Origin: an uncultured Bacilli bacterium
Lineage (GTDB): Bacteria > Bacillota_I > Bacilli_A > RF39 > UBA660
Direction of reading: 5' to 3'
DNA: 38,033 nt
Assembly (NCBI GenBank): GCA_947629475.1
Contig: CANRDV010000007.1
Coordinates: forward strand, 1 to 38,033
In this document: piece by piece, positions 31,908 through 38,033 of the stretch
Layout of the letters: every line of letters starts with the position of its first letter
Numbering within the stretch: position 1 is the first letter of the stretch
Position numbers and translations under genes: made by a program
The notes under the pieces: model-generated
The model's database searches: none
What the model was told of the DNA's origin: nothing
The model's input: only the letters and a program-made list of their open reading frames with translations

Positions 31908-32852
31908 CTATCTTTCATAATTTTTTTCTCGTTGTTTATGTTGATATTTGTCGTAAAATTCAACAGCTTTAATCACATACTCCTCTCGTTCTTTGTCATT
32001 TTTCAAAGAATTTGGGAGTATATTTTTTAATCTATTCATACTGACTTTCAGCTTTGGTGTTTGATTCGGTTTTTCCATAGACATAATATCTTCCATTTTA
32101 TCAACAGTTAAACTTTTGTTTTGGCTTAACAATTTTAAATTAATTGCTTGCGACAATGAAGGAGTACAATCATTATACTCAATTATATCTAGCAATTCTT
32201 CCTGTTCTTCTTTTGTTAAATATGAAATTTCAACTGCTGGTCGAAATGCTATTTTTGGAGTTAAACCAAGAACATCATTATCAACTAATTGTAATAATTT
32301 AGGTATTAGTTCAGTTAGTCTTAAAAATCTATGAACTTGTCTGCTACTATCATTATTATCTTTAGCTATAATATCGACACTTTTTAACTTGTCGCCCAAT
32401 GGGCGAGAAGTTTCTTTCCCTTGATGACTTAATGCTTCCATTTTTAATTTGTAAGCAAATGCTCGTTCACTTGGGAGTATTTTATCTCGTTGGAGGTTGC
32501 TATCAACCATTATAATCGTTGCTTCATCATCAGTTAAATCTCTAACGATACAAGGGATAGTTTCTAAGTTCAAAAGCTCACTTGCTTTTTTCCTTCGGTG
32601 TCCAGAAATCATCTCGTATTTACCATTGCCTTTTTCTCTAACAATAGCAGGTACTAATACTCCTTTATCCTTGACACTCTCCACCATTTCTTGCATTGCT
32701 TCATTTACATCAACTTTAAATGGATGTTTAGGAAAATCTTCAATATCTTTTAATGATATATTGACAATTTTCTCTAACTTTTCAGCATCTCTTTCTTCTT
32801 GAGTTGAAAACATATCATCTAGTGATGGAAGGTACATTTTTCTCTCTTTCAT
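31908..32852 (-). CDS. parB: ParB-like DNA-binding partition protein
   Basis: 314 aa from the ATG at 32852 (MKERKMYLPSLDDMF), with GGAGG upstream; the track start is 7 codons earlier and overlaps the SD. The ParB nuclease/CTPase fold shows HPFKVDVNEAMQEMVESVKDKGVLVPAIVREK, ISGHRRKKASELLNLETIPCIV and VDSNLQRDKILPSERAFAYKLK, then a helix-turn-helix region (SSRQVHRFLRLTELIPKLLQLVDND) and AFRPAVEISYLTKEEQEELL. This is the type found in Tn1549-like elements and plasmids. With ParA it should stabilise the circular form. It overlaps parA by 38 bases. Confidence 0.92.
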   Translation of the reverse strand: MKERKMYLPSLDDMFSTQEERDAEKLEKIVNISLKDIEDFPKHPFKVDVNEAMQEMVESVKDKGVLVPAIVREKGNGKYEMISGHRRKKASELLNLETIPCIVRDLTDDEATIIMVDSNLQRDKILPSERAFAYKLKMEALSHQGKETSRPLGDKLKSVDIIAKDNNDSSRQVHRFLRLTELIPKLLQLVDNDVLGLTPKIAFRPAVEISYLTKEEQEELLDIIEYNDCTPSLSQAINLKLLSQNKSLTVDKMEDIMSMEKPNQTPKLKVSMNRLKNILPNSLKNDKEREEYVIKAVEFYDKYQHKQREKNYER

Positions 32853-33630
32853 TTTCAATAACCTCCTTTGCAACTAGTAAATATGCCTCTGCTATCCTAC
32901 TATTTTTATCGTAAGAAAAAATACTTTCACCATAAGATGTTGATTCTGCAACTTTAACAGCATTAGGGATTTGGGTATTAAATATTTTAATAATACTACC
33001 ATAACTCTTTTCTAATTCAAATTTAGTTTCTCTTGATAGATTAGTCCTTTTATCAACTAAAGTCAATAAAATTCCTTCTACATTTAATTCCTTGTTTATT
33101 TGTCGCCTTACTTTTAATATGGTATTCAATAACTGTCCCATATTCTTTGCTGGTAAATATTGAGTTTGAACTGGAATTATAACTTTGTTAGCACTTGATA
33201 ACACATTTATAGCTAGCATTCCTAAACTGGGTTGACTATCAATTATCACATAGTCATAATTATCTTTAATACCATTTAAACAACTCTTTAAGGTGTATTC
33301 TCGGCTCATAGCACTTACCAATGACATTTCTAAAGCTGATAAATCCAAATTAGCTGGAATTAAATCAACATTTTCTTTATGATGTAGTATAGCTTCATCT
33401 GCATTGATAATTTCATCATTCATTGAACGGCTCATTAAATTAGCAATAGTTATTAATTCATCTTGATTATAATACCCCATACTTGTTGTTAAATCTGCTT
33501 GAGGATCCATATCCACAAGTAATACCTTTTTTCCTAATTTAGACAAAGCTACACCAAGATTAAATACTGTCGTAGTTTTGCCCACTCCACCTTTTTGATT
33601 AGCTACTGCAATAACCTTGCATTTTGACAT
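32815..33630 (-). CDS. parA: ParA-family partition ATPase
   Basis: A 271-aa protein with deviant Walker A NQKGGVGKTTTVFNLG at about residues 11-26, VLLVDMDPQADLTTSMG, and DYVIIDSQPSLGMLAINVLSSANKVIIPVQTQYL, all typical of ParA/Soj. The C-terminal part (LEKSYGSIIKIFNTQIPNAVKVAESTSYGESIFSYDKNS) is also standard. It is the first gene after the right attachment site and the tRNA cassette, with AAAGGAGGA at the start. A hairpin overlaps the leader (33649-33675). Confidence 0.95.
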   Translation of the reverse strand: MSKCKVIAVANQKGGVGKTTTVFNLGVALSKLGKKVLLVDMDPQADLTTSMGYYNQDELITIANLMSRSMNDEIINADEAILHHKENVDLIPANLDLSALEMSLVSAMSREYTLKSCLNGIKDNYDYVIIDSQPSLGMLAINVLSSANKVIIPVQTQYLPAKNMGQLLNTILKVRRQINKELNVEGILLTLVDKRTNLSRETKFELEKSYGSIIKIFNTQIPNAVKVAESTSYGESIFSYDKNSRIAEAYLLVAKEVIENEREKNVPSITR

Positions 33631-33648
33631 ATCTTCCTCCTTTCTTTA

Positions 33649-33675
33649 AGCCACTTTATTATTTATAAAATGGCT
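33649..33675 (-). promoter_or_regulatory. Hairpin/operator in the parA leader
   Basis: On the minus strand AGCCATTTTAT pairs with ATAAAGTGGCT over 11 positions (one U-G), with a 5-base loop, ending 19 bases before the parA start codon and just upstream of its SD. It lacks a U-run. It may be an operator for ParA/ParB autoregulation or an mRNA stem; the parA promoter itself is not clear. Confidence 0.5.
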
Positions 33676-33688
33676 ATGTTCTGTCACT

Positions 33689-33717
33689 AAAAAAAGAACT
33701 GATTTTTTTTCAGTTCT
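33689..33717 (-). terminator. Terminator of the element's tRNA-Arg
   Basis: AGAACTGA and TCAGTTCT form an 8-bp stem with a 7-base loop, followed by seven T (counting the last base of the stem) on the minus strand. It begins 15 bases after the tRNA CCA end, so it closes the tRNA transcript and shields parA from readthrough out of the host operon. Confidence 0.88.
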
Positions 33718-33731
33718 ATATGTACACAATA

Positions 33732-33808
33732 TGGCGTCCTTGAGAGGACTTGAACCTCCGACATTCCCTTTAGGAGAGGGATACTCTTTCCAACTGAGTT
33801 ACAAGGAC
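33732..33808 (-). tRNA. trnR: tRNA-Arg(CCU), element-encoded and complete
   Basis: The 77-nt gene folds into a full cloverleaf: acceptor GTCCTTG/CAAGGAC, D-stem ACTC/GAGT, anticodon stem TCCCT/AGGGA, loop CTCCTAA with anticodon CCT, variable loop ATGTC, T-arm GGAGG-TTCAAGT-CCTCT (one G-U), discriminator G and encoded CCA. T8, A14, G15-C48, G18G19, A20 (arginine identity) and T33 are all present. It reads AGG. It lies inside the element, 170 bp from the right core, with its own promoter-like region and terminator. It differs in most stems from the split host tRNA-Arg(CCU), so it is not a copy produced by insertion. It should replace the function of the broken host gene. Confidence 0.97.
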
Positions 33809-33812
33809 ATAT

Positions 33813-33846
33813 ATTTCATTTTAACACATTAATATTAAAATGAAAT
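33813..33846 (-). promoter_or_regulatory. Promoter-like inverted repeat before the tRNA
   Basis: ATTTCATTTTAA and TTAAAATGAAAT are perfect 12-bp inverted copies with a 10-base spacer, ending 4 bases before the tRNA 5' end. The inner half holds TAAAAT in a -10 position for a start near the first tRNA base; the -35 match is poor. The repeat could be an operator or a cruciform. Confidence 0.5.
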
Positions 33847-33893
33847 TGTTTTTTTTAAATTCGCTTTTATTTTTTTTAAGTTAAGGATAGAAA

Positions 33894-33913
33894 TTTGCGA
33901 ACTTTTTGCGAAT
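33894..33913. other. Right-end tandem integrase arm-type sites
   Basis: TTTGCGAAC at 33894-33902 and TTTGCGAAT at 33905-33913, 11 bp apart and in the same orientation as the pair at 542-561. The similarity extends over AAATTTGCGAACTTTTTGCGAA and ATTTA, then TATCC a little further on. They are expected to be bound by the N-terminal domains of the integrase. Confidence 0.65.
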
Positions 33914-33977
33914 ATTTATTTTTAAAAACCTATCCACTCCTTATTTATCAAGCATTTTACCTCGTGAAACTTGAAGT

Positions 33978-33984
33978 TTAGGAG
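33978..33984. other. attR core (7-bp crossover sequence)
   Basis: TTAGGAG, identical to attL at 398-404. On the host side it continues as GGGTCC (tRNA anticodon stem). On the element side it is preceded by AACTTGAAGT. Confidence 0.85.
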
Positions 33985-34015
33985 GGGTCCGTACTATCCG
34001 TTATACTATGAGAAC
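33978..34015 (-). pseudogene. 5' half of host tRNA-Arg(CCU), cut by the element
   Basis: Minus-strand order: acceptor GTTCTCA, T8 A9, D-stem GTAT/GTAC with loop AACGGATA (A14, G18G19, A20), G26, anticodon stem GACCC and loop CTCCTAA. After the loop the sequence turns into element DNA (ACTTCAAGTT), with no GGGTT. Joined to 361-397 it gives a normal 75-nt tRNA-Arg(CCU). It lies 8 bases after the stop of the 154-aa gene, so it was probably transcribed with the miaB operon. Confidence 0.93.
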
Positions 34016-34023
34016 AAGAAAAG

Positions 34024-34488
34024 TTATTTCTTTAAATTTTCAAATAAAAATAACTTATAACTCCAATCATCAGTTGCATTAGCAAGCTCCATAATATCTT
34101 CATTACTCATATGTTTAAGTAAATAAGTTGCTACATTATCAACATCACATTTATAACATAAAAATAAATATTCTTCTTCATTATTACATTTTTCTCTTAA
34201 GTCTTCTACTAATAAACTAACTTTCTTAAATTCTTCTTTATATAAATTATCTTCTTTTAATTTCTTTTTATCTAATTTATACTTCTTAAAGAAAAGAGGT
34301 ACATTAATAAAAGCATTTAAAGCATATGGTTCAGAATATAAATCAAGTAGTTCCATATTATCAATTTTATCAAGTAAATTAGAAATTTGCAAGAGAATTT
34401 TATCTCGTTTATTAGTATCTTCATCATTAAAAGTTAAATCTTCTAATTCAGTTTCTAACTTTAAGATTTTTTTATAACTAGAACTCAT
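34024..34488 (-). CDS. Hypothetical chromosomal protein
   Basis: A 154-aa soluble, helical, Lys- and Leu-rich protein starting MSSSYKKILKLETELEDL, with AAGGGGG upstream. It has a pair of Cys (LFLCYKCDVD) near residue 115. It is the third gene of the miaB-ylbF-like operon, 9 bases after the second. I do not recognise it. Confidence 0.75.
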   Translation of the reverse strand: MSSSYKKILKLETELEDLTFNDEDTNKRDKILLQISNLLDKIDNMELLDLYSEPYALNAFINVPLFFKKYKLDKKKLKEDNLYKEEFKKVSLLVEDLREKCNNEEEYLFLCYKCDVDNVATYLLKHMSNEDIMELANATDDWSYKLFLFENLKK

Positions 34489-34497
34489 TTTACCCCC

Positions 34498-34821
34498 TTA
34501 ATTAAATACATCATTAAAGTATTTATTAATTTTATTTTCAAAGACTATAAGCATATTATTAACTTCATTTAAGTAATTATTATATTCTATATATAAAGGA
34601 TTATTATTTAATTCTTGAGTTAATTTATCTAATTCTTTTTCAAGTTTTAAATCTTTAGTTTTAACTAATAATTTTTGAGTTTGTTTTATTTTATTAATTA
34701 ATTCTTTTAACTTTATATCTTTATCTAATAATTCTTTTGTTTTTAAATATCCTTTAAAGTCAGGTGTATTTTTAATATATTCTATAATCTCTGATACTTT
34801 ATCTAATATTTCTTTATTCAA
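34498..34821 (-). CDS. YlbF/YmcA-family protein
   Basis: A 107-aa all-helical protein with the YlbF/YmcA pattern: an N-terminal helix ending in TPDFKGYLKTKELLDKD, then the long helices LKELINKIKQTQKLLV and LDKLTQELNNNPLYIEYNNYLNEVNNML. In Bacillus, YmcA (RicA) follows miaB and works in an RNase Y-related complex; the same order is seen here. The start is TTG, overlapping the end of miaB by 8 bases. Confidence 0.8.
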   Translation of the reverse strand: MNKEILDKVSEIIEYIKNTPDFKGYLKTKELLDKDIKLKELINKIKQTQKLLVKTKDLKLEKELDKLTQELNNNPLYIEYNNYLNEVNNMLIVFENKINKYFNDVFN

Positions 34822-36223
34822 CTATCTCACCATCTAAACTAAAACTTTTAGCATCAAGTATTTTAACTTTAACTAACTTGCCAATTGCATCTTTCTTACC
34901 TTTAAAGTTTACTAATTTGTTAGTTTCAGTATAACCAAATAACATTCCTTCTTTAGTACTATATCCTTCACATAAAACAAGATAAGTATTACCTACCATT
35001 TTTAAGTTTGATTCTTTAGAATATTTATTGACTAATTCATTTAACTTATATAATCTTTGTTCTTTTTCTTCTAAAGATACTTTATCATCAAGCTTACTTG
35101 CTGGGGTATTTTCTCTAGGTGAATAAATGAAGGTAAATGCACTATCATACTTACAGTAATTAACAAGGTCTAGGGTATCATTAAAATCTTCTTCGTTTTC
35201 TCCAGGAAAACCTACAATGATATCTGTTGTAATACTTATATTTGGAATACTTCTTAATTTATCATATAATTCTTTATATGACTCTCTTGTATAGCGACGT
35301 CCCATTAATTTTAAAATACGATTACTTCCTGATTGAACTGGTAAATGAACAAAGTTTAAAATATTATCATAGTTTTTAATAACTTCAATTAGCTTTTCTG
35401 AAAAATCCCAAGGATGACTTGTTAAAAACCTAATTCTTGGAATATTAGTTTTTGCAACATCAACTAATAAATCAGCAAGTTCATAGTCATCATATAAGTC
35501 TTTACCATAAGCGTTAACGTTTTGTCCAAGTAATGTTACTTCTTGATAACCATCTAAAACTAATTCTTTAACTTCTCTAATTATATCTTCTTTATGTCTA
35601 CTTCTTTGTTTTCCTCTTGTATAGGGAACAATACAATAAGTACAGAATTTATCACATCCATAGATGATATTTACATAAGCCTTATATTTACTAACTCTAG
35701 TAACTGGCATATTTTCAACAATATCACCTTCCATACTATAAACTTCAACGTTTAACTTAGAATCTTTAAAACTATTAGCAAGTAATTTGGGTAAATCATC
35801 TAAGTTATGAGTACCAAAGACAAAGTTTACAAATTTATATTTCTTTAAGATTTCTTCAACTACTCCTACTTCTTGAGCCATACAACCACAAAGAGCTACA
35901 ATTAAATCTTTCTTTTCAGCTTTTAAGTGTTTAATTCTTCCAAGCATCCCAAATGCTTTATTATGAGCATTTTCTCTAATTGAACAAGTATTAAGTAAGA
36001 TAACATCAGCGTCACGCATATCTAAAGTTTCTTTAAAACTCATTTTATCAAGCATTCCTTTAATATTCTCACTATCATGTTCATTCATTTGACAACCATA
36101 GGTTTTTAAATAATATTTTTTATTTAAACCTAATTTAGAATAGTTAGAATCCATTTTAAAATCACGAACTAAAACTTCTTCATGACTTCTTCTTCTCGCT
36201 TTTTCATAATTTGGTATTTGCAT
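34814..36223 (-). CDS. miaB: tRNA-2-methylthio-N6-dimethylallyladenosine synthase MiaB
   Basis: 469 aa from the ATG at 36223 (MQIPNYEKARRRS); the track start is 6 codons earlier. The N-terminal UPF0004 domain has three Cys ligands (YGCQMNEHDSE, LLNTCSIRENA, LCGCMAQE). The radical SAM cluster motif is GCDKFCTYCIVPYTRGKQRSR. VTLLGQNVNAYG and GFPGENEEDF follow, with a C-terminal TRAM domain. It adds the methylthio group to i6A37 in tRNAs that read UNN codons. A standard chromosomal gene, it marks the right flank of the element. Confidence 0.97.
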   Translation of the reverse strand: MQIPNYEKARRRSHEEVLVRDFKMDSNYSKLGLNKKYYLKTYGCQMNEHDSENIKGMLDKMSFKETLDMRDADVILLNTCSIRENAHNKAFGMLGRIKHLKAEKKDLIVALCGCMAQEVGVVEEILKKYKFVNFVFGTHNLDDLPKLLANSFKDSKLNVEVYSMEGDIVENMPVTRVSKYKAYVNIIYGCDKFCTYCIVPYTRGKQRSRHKEDIIREVKELVLDGYQEVTLLGQNVNAYGKDLYDDYELADLLVDVAKTNIPRIRFLTSHPWDFSEKLIEVIKNYDNILNFVHLPVQSGSNRILKLMGRRYTRESYKELYDKLRSIPNISITTDIIVGFPGENEEDFNDTLDLVNYCKYDSAFTFIYSPRENTPASKLDDKVSLEEKEQRLYKLNELVNKYSKESNLKMVGNTYLVLCEGYSTKEGMLFGYTETNKLVNFKGKKDAIGKLVKVKILDAKSFSLDGEIVE

Positions 36224-36342
36224 ATACATCACCCATTTCACATGACTAATAATATATCACAAATAAGATAATTTTTCAATTACTTTTTCAAAATGATATG
36301 ATAACATTTTTTCACAAGTTTTGATTATTTTTTTAGAAACTT

Positions 36343-36368
36343 ACAAAAAGATACATTTAAGTATCTTT
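36343..36368 (-). terminator. Terminator between the phosphatase gene and miaB
   Basis: AAAGATAC and GTATCTTT form an 8-bp stem with a 6-base loop and TT then GTAAG on the minus strand. It is 115 bases after the phosphatase gene. The rest of the 260-bp gap is AT-rich with no other clear feature. Confidence 0.65.
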
Positions 36369-36483
36369 ATAGATTTAATTTATTATATCATAAAATACTT
36401 AATAAATCAGTAGATTTAATTAACTTTTACTTTAGTTATTAGTATTTTTATCTATATCATTAGTAATTATCATTATAAGATTT

Positions 36484-37170
36484 TTAATCCACTAATTTCT
36501 TAACTATTTTCAAAATATCTTTTTTAGTAAATCCAAGTAACATCATATAATTATCAATAGATTCATATTTATCTTTAAATAATTTTAAAGCATCTTCCAT
36601 ATATTCCATTTTCGAATTTCCTAAATACTTAGGCATTTTAGGATTATCAAGATGCATTTTTCTAATATCATCTCTTAAATAAGTATATGATACTTGATAA
36701 TCTATTAAAATTTCATCTTCTAAAACATTACATAACAAAAGAATTAACATGCATATAACTCCCGTTCTATCTTTACCGGCATTACAATTTATTAAAACAA
36801 TTCCCTCGCTATCTCTTATAGTTTTAAATACTTCTTTGATACTATCTAAATCATCTATTATATCTAAATATCCATAAGAAATATCTTTTTCTTTTTTAGG
36901 AAAATCTCCTCCTCTTAAAGGAATATTATAATAATTAAATTCTTCAAAATTACTAAAAGCATTCTTCTTTTTAGTTATTTCTTCTTTATTTCTTAAATCT
37001 ATAATTGTTTTAAGATTATTTCTTCTAAAAAATTCTCTTTCTTTATCTGTTAAAGTAGTTGGTACCGAACTTCGGTAAATTCTATTAAAGTTAGTTACTT
37101 TATTATCACTTGTTAAATAACCACCTAAATCTCTAAAGTTCTTAACATATTCTAATTTTATTCTCTCCAT
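36484..37170 (-). CDS. Tyrosine/dual-specificity phosphatase
   Basis: A 228-aa protein of the Tyr_phosphatase_3 family. It has FRDLGGYL near the N-terminus (typical N-F-R-D-L-G-G), IYRSSVP, IDLRNKEE, and the active-site loop NCNAGKDRTGV (C-x5-R). The residue before the catalytic Cys is Asn, where His is usual, which may lower activity. Substrates are unknown. A separate chromosomal gene with SD TTGGAG. Confidence 0.88.
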   Translation of the reverse strand: MERIKLEYVKNFRDLGGYLTSDNKVTNFNRIYRSSVPTTLTDKEREFFRRNNLKTIIDLRNKEEITKKKNAFSNFEEFNYYNIPLRGGDFPKKEKDISYGYLDIIDDLDSIKEVFKTIRDSEGIVLINCNAGKDRTGVICMLILLLCNVLEDEILIDYQVSYTYLRDDIRKMHLDNPKMPKYLGNSKMEYMEDALKLFKDKYESIDNYMMLLGFTKKDILKIVKKLVD

Positions 37171-37199
37171 AATAACTCCAATCTATTAATTTATATTTG

Positions 37200-37240
37200 A
37201 ACAACCCCTTATATTTTTTGAAATATTTAAGGGGGTTTTC
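37200..37240 (-). terminator. Probable terminator after the GNAT gene
   Basis: CCCCTT..AAGGGG arms around an ATATTT/AAATAT stem at 37205-37234. The U-run is short on both strands (TTGTT minus, TTTTC plus). It lies in the gap between the GNAT gene and the phosphatase. Confidence 0.55.
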
Positions 37241-37282
37241 AAATTATTTATTCTATTTTATAGCAAAACCACCTTTGTATTT

Positions 37283-37837
37283 TCAAAAAAGTTGGGGAGT
37301 TTGGTTTATTCTTTTCATAATCATTAGTTCATATTCTTGAACATTTCCAATTGTATCTTTAGTCTTAAATTCATTTTTTATCTCAAAACCACATCCTAAA
37401 TAACATTTAATAGCTTTAATATTATCTTTTAAAGGACACATAACTAATATATTTGCTTTCTTTTCTTTAAATAAATAATTAACAATTAAACTAATTACTT
37501 TTTTACCAATTCCTTTATTATGAAATCTTAATTCTCCAATAAATATATCAATTTCATAGCAATTATTAGTATCTATTCCATATAACTTTTTATTATCATT
37601 ACTTATTTTTTGATATTGTATTATCCCAATAGGAATACATTCATATTCAATCATATAAACTTGGACTTTTGAATCTTCTAAAGTTCTTTCATAATATTTA
37701 TTTACAATCTCTTTATAACTTATTTTCCTTTGTTCAAAACTTAAATATATTTCTTCTTCTTGATACCATTTTTCTAATAATTTATAATCTTCCTTAGTAT
37801 TCTTTAATCTTCTTAATTTAATATTATCAATATTCAT
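37283..37837 (-). CDS. GNAT-family N-acetyltransferase, AAC(6')-like
   Basis: A 184-aa protein. IKLRRLKNTKEDYKLLEKWYQEEEI, then the acetyl-CoA-binding motif IGELRFHNKGIGKKVISLIVNYLF, and CPLKDNIKAIKCYLGCGFEIKNEF near the C-terminus. The order and the WYQ/E-x-x-V-x-x-Y features are those of the Acetyltransf_8/AAC(6')-like group. Members include aminoglycoside acetyltransferases, but many have other substrates, so resistance cannot be claimed. Chromosomal, with SD AAGGAAA. Confidence 0.88.
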   Translation of the reverse strand: MNIDNIKLRRLKNTKEDYKLLEKWYQEEEIYLSFEQRKISYKEIVNKYYERTLEDSKVQVYMIEYECIPIGIIQYQKISNDNKKLYGIDTNNCYEIDIFIGELRFHNKGIGKKVISLIVNYLFKEKKANILVMCPLKDNIKAIKCYLGCGFEIKNEFKTKDTIGNVQEYELMIMKRINQTPQLF

Positions 37838-37872
37838 AAAATTTCCTTATTTAAAGAAAATAGGTATTTAAC

Positions 37873-38033
37873 CTATTTATCAAATTTATAACCTAATTTT
37901 TCTAGTCCATGTTTTGCAAGTGGAGTTAAGTTATCCTTATTTAAGTCTTTAATAGGATACCAATCAGCACCATCAGAATCTTTATCAGGACTATGCTTTA
38001 AAATAAGGGTCTTAGCTTCACAGGTATAGATAA
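37873..38033 (-). CDS. C-terminal fragment of an unidentified protein (runs off window)
   Basis: Hand translation of the open frame ending in TAG at 37873 gives 53 residues ending WYPIKDLNKDNLTPLAKHGLEKLGYKFDK. It also contains YTCEAKTLILKHSPDKDSDG. The ending would suit a NUDIX-type hydrolase tail (W-x-x-x-x-x-L), but too little is visible for a family call. The start lies beyond the window. Confidence 0.5.
   Translation of the reverse strand, partial: IYTCEAKTLILKHSPDKDSDGADWYPIKDLNKDNLTPLAKHGLEKLGYKFDK

Larger units (their letters stand above)
398..33984. mobile_element. Integrative and conjugative element inserted in tRNA-Arg(CCU), about 33.6 kb
   Basis: The boundaries are set by the 7-bp sequence TTAGGAG, present once at each junction (398-404 and 33978-33984). 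Outside the two copies lie complementary halves of one host tRNA gene. Inside are integrase, an excisionase-like gene, relaxase, MobC, VirD4, VirB4, VirB6-like, PrgI and C39-peptidase transfer genes, ParAB, SSB and cargo. Paired TTTGCGAAC motifs lie 137 bp inside the left core and 64 bp inside the right core, in the same orientation, as expected for integrase arm sites. The transfer gene set resembles the Tn1549/CTn family of Bacillota. No transfer gene appears broken, so the element looks intact and potentially mobile; activity itself cannot be seen from sequence. Confidence 0.92.

Noticed and set aside
33732-33808. Right tRNA as the host gene rebuilt by the element
   Set aside because: The true host 5' half lies further right (33978-34015) and pairs with the left fragment. 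The left fragment's TGGGAAC does not pair with the acceptor GTCCTTG of this tRNA.
37283-37837. Aminoglycoside resistance gene
   Set aside because: The GNAT fold resembles the AAC(6') group, but the family has many other substrates and the gene is in the chromosomal flank; resistance cannot be claimed from sequence alone.
1-38033. Mycoplasma-type code (TGA as Trp)
   Set aside because: TGA ends many genes exactly at the start of the next, and Trp is coded by TGG.
1-38033. CRISPR array or insertion sequence
   Set aside because: No regularly spaced repeats with unique spacers and no transposase gene or terminal inverted repeats were seen; the only tandem repeats are the 10-bp operator copies and the adhesin repeats.

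Overview
The window is very AT-rich and nearly every gene lies on the minus strand. TGA ends genes and TGG encodes Trp, so the genetic code is standard and not that of Mycoplasma. The miaB-ylbF-like pair with strong Shine-Dalgarno (SD) sites points to a low-GC Bacillota (Bacilli/Erysipelotrichia-like, possibly gut-derived). That lineage guess is inference.

Layout. Positions 1-397 and 33985-38033 are chromosomal flanks. Between them lies a complete integrative and conjugative element of about 33.58 kb (core to core, 398-33984). The right flank holds miaB, a YlbF-family gene, an unknown gene, and then the 5' half of a tRNA-Arg(CCU) gene. The matching 3' half is 33.6 kb away at 361-397. The two halves join exactly at the 7-base anticodon loop, CTCCTAA, which is the only sequence shared by both junctions. 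The host tRNA gene is therefore cut in two and not repaired at either junction. The element carries a separate, intact and clearly different tRNA-Arg(CCU) gene at 33732-33808, with its own promoter-like region and terminator. This is the most striking observation in the window.

Element, read in the direction of transcription (right to left): a replacement tRNA cassette; parA-parB; a surface module (membrane protein, thioester/Cna-B adhesin, sortase); small genes, SSB, a DUF3848-like protein and a Toprim/DUF3991 primase-like protein; an oriT-like region; MobC and a MOBP-type relaxase; PcfB-, LtrC- and VirD4-like proteins; a pilin-like protein and a VirB6-like protein; ArdC; a run of small proteins including PrgI; VirB4 and a CD1108/VirB1-like C39 peptidase. 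A three-gene FtsX-type ABC transporter with its own promoter follows as cargo. The last part is the control and recombination module: a 52-aa ORF behind three 10-bp repeats, a leader ORF with an attenuator and an SD-masking hairpin, a sigma-region-4-like protein, a structured-RNA candidate, DpnD/PcfM-like and MazF-like small proteins, an excisionase-like protein and the tyrosine integrase.

How the parts fit. Integrase with two arm-binding-like domains faces paired 11-bp-spaced TTTGCGAAC sites near both ends. Excision should restore the host tRNA and remove the element's copy, so the cell keeps a CCU-anticodon arginine tRNA in either state. In the transfer region many genes are packed so tightly that the SD of the next gene lies in the last codons of the previous one, giving a recurring C-terminal -ER or -ERER tail.
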